Source: Aestuariirhabdus sp049985285 (GTDB lineage Bacteria; Pseudomonadota; Gammaproteobacteria; Pseudomonadales; Aestuariirhabdaceae). Taken from it: a stretch of DNA of 64,000 nucleotides. The notes beneath the pieces were generated by a model. The model saw only the letters and a program-made list of their open reading frames with translations. It had not been told where the DNA came from and ran no database searches. The DNA lies in NCBI RefSeq assembly GCF_049985285.1, contig NZ_JBNIEU010000001.1, positions 434,001 to 498,000 on the forward strand. The letters run 5' to 3'. A program made the position numbers and the translations under genes. The first letter of the stretch is position 1. Every line of letters begins with the position of its first letter. Shown here piece by piece: positions 60,132-64,000 of this stretch.

Positions 60132-60674
60132 TCACCTGCTCACCACCTCGGTCGGTACGGCTCGACTCATCGTGCAATTGGCAAGCCGCTGCCCACGCAG
60201 CGCGATCCGATTATGATTCACTACGCGAAACCCCCTGGCGTGAAAAAACGGCTGCGCCGCTCGGCTGGCATCCACCGTCAGCACAGTGCATGCACGCTCG
60301 ATAGCCCGCTCCGTGCAGCGCGAATAGAGCGCTGCAGCCACACCCTGTCGCTGAAAATCCGGCCTCGTATAGAGACAGTCAATATGCCCCTGGCGAACTA
60401 ACTGGCCAGACGCGCCGGCGACCGTTACCAGCAGCGACGCAAACCCTGCGATCTGCGCACCCGACCAGGCGACCTCGGGCTCCATCGTCCGCAGTCGCTC
60501 CCTCCACCAAATCCCGTCTGGCGGTGTCGGCGCCCAGGCCTCTCGTTCGGCAGCGGAGTACAGGCTACCGTCAATTGCGTGCACCGCCCGATGGAACACC
60601 TCCATCAACGCCGGGGCATCCTCCAACTGATAGGGTTGAATCCTGATTGCGCTATCAGAGCAGGTTTTGGCCAT
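60132..60674 (-). CDS. GNAT-family acetyltransferase
   Basis: Acetyltransferase of about 180 residues. IRIQPYQLEDAPALMEVFHR (about 10-29) is the first strand-helix, and CLYTRPDFQRQGVAAALYSR (about 100-119, QRQGVA loop) binds acetyl-CoA; FFHARGFRVV ends the fold. The start MAKTCSDSA lies 20 bases inside the upstream GFA gene; a start at 60707 would overlap more. Substrate unknown; E. coli YafP is a relative in layout. Confidence 0.83.
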   Translation of the reverse strand: MAKTCSDSAIRIQPYQLEDAPALMEVFHRAVHAIDGSLYSAAEREAWAPTPPDGIWWRERLRTMEPEVAWSGAQIAGFASLLVTVAGASGQLVRQGHIDCLYTRPDFQRQGVAAALYSRCTERAIERACTVLTVDASRAAQPFFHARGFRVVNHNRIALRGQRLANCTMSRAVPTEVVSR

Positions 60675-61011
60675 CAAACAGGTCCACGTCCAGGAGTCCG
60701 CTATCAAGCTCCGCTACGCAGCCCAGGTTTGCGCGATAAAACCCCGGTTTGCGTACTGTCTCGTTAAAGGTATATATACCGCACTGCTTACAAAAATAGT
60801 GCTTGGCGACCAAACGTCCAAACTGATAAAGCCCCAGATCCTGCTCGCCCGCTTCGATCCTGAGCAACTCTTCGGGAAACGCCTCCGGAGTCATTAGCGC
60901 CCCTTTTCGAGAGCAGTACGAACAGTTACAGCGTAAACCTCGTTCGATGGGGGGGTGCTCAAAACTAAAGCGTACTGCACCACAATGGCAGCTGCCATAG
61001 TAAGTCGTCAT
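60655..61011 (-). CDS. GFA-family zinc protein 2
   Basis: Second GFA/CENP-V protein, 118 residues, a distant paralogue of the one at 59697. GSCHCGAVRFSF (about 6-17), CNCSYCSRKG and YFCKQCGIYTF hold the zinc cysteines. The start MTTYYG follows AAGGAG at six bases. First of a three-gene set GFA-GNAT-GFA. Confidence 0.9.
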   Translation of the reverse strand: MTTYYGSCHCGAVRFSFEHPPIERGLRCNCSYCSRKGALMTPEAFPEELLRIEAGEQDLGLYQFGRLVAKHYFCKQCGIYTFNETVRKPGFYRANLGCVAELDSGLLDVDLFDGQNLL

Positions 61012-61092
61012 GGGTAACTCCTTTTGGAACAGAAAAGTACTCCTGTCCATGCTAGCCGAGCGACATCAGTTTCCGCAACGCTTAAACCCGCC

Positions 61093-62184
61093 TTACTCGT
61101 CACCACCCCGGTAGCTGAGCGGCACCCGGCCGGTCATTCGTGTCAGCAGTTCATAACCGATGGTTCCGGCGTAACTCGCGACCTCGTTGACCGGGAGCTC
61201 TCCTCCCCACAACACCACCGGATCATTCAGCGATACCGGCGGCAGATCGGTGACATCGACGGTAATCATATCCATCGATACCCGGCCCACCAGCGGCGCT
61301 CGCTGCCCATTGACCAGAACCGGGGTGCCACTGGGGGCGTGTCGCGGGTAGCCATCACCATAACCGATCGCTACCGTGGCAATTATGGAGGGGCGACTCG
61401 CCACCCAGCTGCGGGCATAGCCAACTGCAGATCCGGCCGCTACCTTGCGCAGGCCGATAACGCCACTACTGAGGGTCATCACCGGGCGGAGTTGGTCGGC
61501 CACCTCATGGGGGCGACCGAAGGGTGTCGCACCATAGAGCATAAATCCCGGCCGGTTCCAGTCGGCGCGGGCATCGGGCCAGCCCATCAGCGCAGCGGAG
61601 TTCGCCATGCTGCGGGGAGCATTGATCCCCTCGCAGGCTCGGGAAAAAACCTCCATCTGGCTGATGGTCGAGTGATCGTCCAACATATCAGCACTGGAAA
61701 AATGGGTCGCTACAACGATCTCTCCCGCCACCTGTGGCAGCGCCTTGAGTTGAGCATAGATCGCTGGCAGCGACGCCGGCGCCATACCCAGGCGGTGCAT
61801 ACCCGTGTCGACCTTTATCCACACCTGCACCGGGTGCGCCGGGTGACTGGCGCGGACCTGCTCAACATGCTGATCGTTTTCCACCATCACCCAAAAATCT
61901 TCCCGCGCCGCAATCGCCACCTCATCGGCGGTAAAGCTGCCCTCAAGCAGGAGGATCGGCTTAGTAATTCCCGCCGCCCTTAGTTTCAGCGCCTCCTCAA
62001 TACAGGCGACACCAAACGCGGGCACCAGTGGCTCCAGCGCTCGCGCACAGGCCTCACAGCCATGTCCATAGGCGTTGGCTTTAACAATGGCAATGCTCTT
62101 CGATTGCGGAGCGACCTGCTGCGCCAGGCGGTAGTTGGCCCGCAGGGCGTTGAGGTCAATTGAGGCTTTGGCGGGGCGTCCCAT
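61093..62184 (-). CDS. alr: Alanine racemase
   Basis: PLP enzyme of 363 residues making D-alanine for peptidoglycan. PLP-binding Lys35 lies in IVKANAYGHG and the opposite catalytic Tyr256 in GYARSW. DMITVDVTDLP (C-terminal domain) is typical. AGGAGG six bases before ATG supports this start over one at 62217. A second route to D-amino acids, the aminotransferase upstream, is transcribed in the same direction 110 bases away. Confidence 0.95.
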   Translation of the reverse strand: MGRPAKASIDLNALRANYRLAQQVAPQSKSIAIVKANAYGHGCEACARALEPLVPAFGVACIEEALKLRAAGITKPILLLEGSFTADEVAIAAREDFWVMVENDQHVEQVRASHPAHPVQVWIKVDTGMHRLGMAPASLPAIYAQLKALPQVAGEIVVATHFSSADMLDDHSTISQMEVFSRACEGINAPRSMANSAALMGWPDARADWNRPGFMLYGATPFGRPHEVADQLRPVMTLSSGVIGLRKVAAGSAVGYARSWVASRPSIIATVAIGYGDGYPRHAPSGTPVLVNGQRAPLVGRVSMDMITVDVTDLPPVSLNDPVVLWGGELPVNEVASYAGTIGYELLTRMTGRVPLSYRGGDE

Positions 62185-62293
62185 CGGCAACCTCCTGATC
62201 AGGCTACGGGAAAACAACGAGTAAAAAACCGACCCAGTTTGCTGCGCCGGTAAAACGAAAGCCCAGCGGCTTTCGGGTGCCTAACTCGCACAC

Positions 62294-63151
62294 TCAATAA
62301 TCGAACTTGGCCGCGCCATAGAGCTTGGAGGCCTGCTCCCAGACAAGACCGACCCGTCCATCACCAACGGGCTTGCCATCCACTTCGATAACCGGAGCCA
62401 TCTCCTTGGAGGAACTGGTGATCCACACCTCATCTGCGGCCATCACCTCGTCGCGGCTGACGTCCCGCTCTTCAACCGCAATGGACCCCTCCTTACGCAG
62501 AATATCAAGAATCATCAAACGGGTGATTCCCGGCAAAATCTGATTATCCAGTTTGGGGGTAATGACAACCCCATTCTTAACAATAAAGACGTTGCAAGCC
62601 CCCGCTTCCGTCAGCATGCCAGCCGAATTAAACAGGATGATCTCATTGTTACCCGCAGCGTGCCCCTCCTGAAAATGGAGCACGTTCCCCAGCAGCGCCG
62701 TAGATTTGATATTGCAACGCTTCCAACGCAGGTCTTCGCCGACCGACACCTTATAACCATGGGCGCTCGCACGGTCCGCCTTCTGCGGCAATGGTATCTC
62801 GAACGCCATGCAAAATACGGTGGGCTCGACGCCTTCAGGAAATGCATGGAACCGCTTGGTGTCTGCACCTCGACTCACGTGTAGATAGATCCCCAGATTA
62901 CCGCCACCATTGCGCTTAGACAGGGACTCACAGACCTCTCTCCACCGCCCATGATCCCACCCCAATTGAATCCCCAGGGCCGACAAGCCGTTTTGCATGC
63001 GATCGATGTGAGGGCCAAAACCAACCATCCGCCCCTCATAGGAAGGGATCACCTCATAGATGCCATCACCAAACAAAAAACCCCGATCCAGCGGAGAAAT
63101 ACGCGCCTCTTCGATGGGCAGATAGGATCCATTCAGGTAAACGATACTCAT
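62294..63151 (-). CDS. dat: D-amino acid aminotransferase
   Basis: Class IV PLP aminotransferase of 285 residues, D-alanine transaminase type, linking D-Ala, 2-oxoglutarate and D-Glu. RISPLDRGFLFGDGIYEVIP (about 17-36), PLP Lys149 in CNIKSTALLGNVL, and EAGACNVFIVKNGVVITP (about 190) are the class motifs. HVSRGAD near 91 agrees better with D-amino acid transaminases than with IlvE. The ribosome site is weak (GAGTG). Confidence 0.88.
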   Translation of the reverse strand: MSIVYLNGSYLPIEEARISPLDRGFLFGDGIYEVIPSYEGRMVGFGPHIDRMQNGLSALGIQLGWDHGRWREVCESLSKRNGGGNLGIYLHVSRGADTKRFHAFPEGVEPTVFCMAFEIPLPQKADRASAHGYKVSVGEDLRWKRCNIKSTALLGNVLHFQEGHAAGNNEIILFNSAGMLTEAGACNVFIVKNGVVITPKLDNQILPGITRLMILDILRKEGSIAVEERDVSRDEVMAADEVWITSSSKEMAPVIEVDGKPVGDGRVGLVWEQASKLYGAAKFDY

Positions 63152-63468
63152 AGGAAAACACTCACATTCGATGGTTAGTCATTTCAGCATCACCGACGCC
63201 GATACAATTCCGTCCCGGGAACGTTCTTACGCGGGCAACTCCTGTCACCCCTATTATTTCACAACGATGCACGCCAGCGGCGCTTATCCGTCCGGCGCCA
63301 ACAGGGCCGAACAGGATACTTCGATTTCAAAAGAGTTATTACCTATTATTAGCCACCCTACCGACAGATACCCTGGAAAAACAAGAATAGCCTGAATTAT
63401 TCACTACCTTTACCCCTTAACCTCCAATATTTACGGGGCATGATTACCCCGGTGGGTGACCGGTACGC
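63152..63468. other. Gap between dat and the LysR gene
   Basis: 317 bases. It must hold the dat promoter, but no good hexamer pair was found. A 74-codon frame at 63171-63395 on the plus strand has no ribosome site or recognisable product. Short inverted repeats (GGGG/CCCC around 63436-63451) lack a T-run. Nothing else is supported. Confidence 0.4.
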
Positions 63469-64000
63469 CTACAGATCGGCTCCCGGGAGACTCATCAGCT
63501 GGCGCCCCTCTTCGGCCAGCAGCCCAGGCAACAAGCGCTCATCATCCAGGCGCCAGGCGCAACAAAACTCCAGTTCGGGCGGCTCGGGTTTTAACGCTAT
63601 TCGCTCCAGGGCTCCCCGCGCCAAAGCGGATTCTACCAAGGGTTGCGGCAACAGGGCCACGCCACAACCCTGCTCTGCCAAAGCCTGTAAATTCGCCACC
63701 GAGCTGCAAGTATAGAGGACCGGCTCTTCCAGCGAGCCGGCGGCTGCGTCACCATGACCCAAGGACGAGATCAACCCTTGCAGGTACCTCCAGGGGCGCG
63801 TATTGCGTGGAAAGCTGAGAATCGGCTGGCGTAGTAACAACTCCAGCCCGTCGCTGCCATCCAACCCCAGCGCAGGTGACGCGACCCAGCATTGCAGGCA
63901 AGCACTCAGGGGCTCAACCACCAATTCACTACTGTATTGCTCGGTAACCATCAGCGCCAGATCCAGCTCGTGCTCGTGCAGCGCACGCCACAACTCGTGG
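63469..64000 (-). CDS. LysR-type regulator, C-terminal part (5' end outside window)
   Basis: The visible 177 codons encode a LysR substrate-binding domain: DLALMVTEQYSSELVVEPLS (about the RD-I core), LLRQPILSFPRNTRPWRYLQ, VANLQALAEQGCGVALLPQP and a short C-terminus. The helix-turn-helix lies beyond base 64000. AEQGCGVALLPQ is the usual late motif of the family. It reads toward dat; a regulatory link with dat or alr cannot be shown. Confidence 0.85.
   Translation of the reverse strand, partial: HELWRALHEHELDLALMVTEQYSSELVVEPLSACLQCWVASPALGLDGSDGLELLLRQPILSFPRNTRPWRYLQGLISSLGHGDAAAGSLEEPVLYTCSSVANLQALAEQGCGVALLPQPLVESALARGALERIALKPEPPELEFCCAWRLDDERLLPGLLAEEGRQLMSLPGADL

Noticed and set aside
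61024..61983. 319-codon open frame on the plus strand
   Set aside because: It is antisense to alr, whose motifs are complete, and the translated product is Arg/His-rich with no recognisable domain.
63171..63395. 74-codon open frame between dat and the LysR gene
   Set aside because: No ribosome site, no known motif, and base composition like the surrounding spacer.
1..64000. tRNA genes, rRNA genes, CRISPR arrays, prophage or integron features
   Set aside because: No tRNA arm pattern, rRNA segment, regularly spaced repeats, integrase or phage structural gene was recognised in a read-through of both strands.

Overview
The window is chromosomal DNA from a gammaproteobacterium, most likely of the Oceanospirillales/Pseudomonadales type. 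The evidence is gene order: trmL-secB-grxC-yibN-gpmI-envC-ctpA-yibQ and thyA-lgt-NRDE-mepK-GGDEF-ptsP-rppH-HAD both resemble blocks I know from Pseudomonas-like genomes. The ThyA also carries the 13-residue insertion seen in Pseudomonas. An MSHA pilus locus and a FrdABCD fumarate reductase suggest an aquatic, facultatively anaerobic organism. No species can be named from the sequence alone.

Layout. 1-11.4 kb: MSHA type IV pilus locus on the minus strand (mshI, a PilN-like gene, J, K, L, M, N, E, G, B, A, C, D; D runs off the left edge), mostly joined by 4-base overlaps. 11.6-20.3 kb: trmL, an IS1182-like insertion sequence, secB-grxC-yibN (minus), then gpmI-envC-ctpA-yibQ (plus). 20.3-24 kb: an ICMT-like methyltransferase overlapping a zinc-binding diguanylate cyclase, an enoyl reductase-like oxidoreductase, a LOG protein and a truncated globin. 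24-29 kb: a BMP-type nucleoside ABC importer. 29-38.6 kb: thyA, lgt, an NRDE protein, a MepK-like peptidase, a membrane diguanylate cyclase, ptsP, rppH, a HAD phosphatase and an imelysin-like lipoprotein. 38.6-43 kb: a polyamine-type ABC importer. 43-50.3 kb: rlmI, a GcvR-like ACT protein, an unknown 214-residue protein, a spermidine synthase-like protein and frdABCD. 50.3-57.3 kb: small conserved genes, a degenerate HD-GYP protein, the finR/fpr pair, an SSAT-like acetyltransferase and a cold-shock gene. 57.3-64 kb: an MliC lipoprotein, a SUKH protein, an isochorismatase, a LysE exporter, a GFA-GNAT-GFA group, alr, a D-amino acid aminotransferase and a partial LysR regulator.

Links between genes. 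c-di-GMP recurs: MshE carries the two N-terminal c-di-GMP-binding motifs, and the window has two GGDEF cyclases and one HD-GYP-like protein. Cell-wall remodelling also recurs: EnvC, CtpA, MepK, Alr, Dat and Lgt. A polyamine theme is possible: importer, spermidine synthase-like protein and SSAT-like acetyltransferase.

Most of the window is ordinary conserved chromosome, and I see no clear new multi-gene system. The best leads are the hairpin-bounded ends of the IS, a decayed duplication that supplies the C-terminus of a diguanylate cyclase, a perfect 16-bp palindrome over the cold-shock promoter, an uncharacterised gene with an operator-like promoter and long leader, and a rhodanese without cysteine. 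No tRNA, rRNA or CRISPR array was seen.
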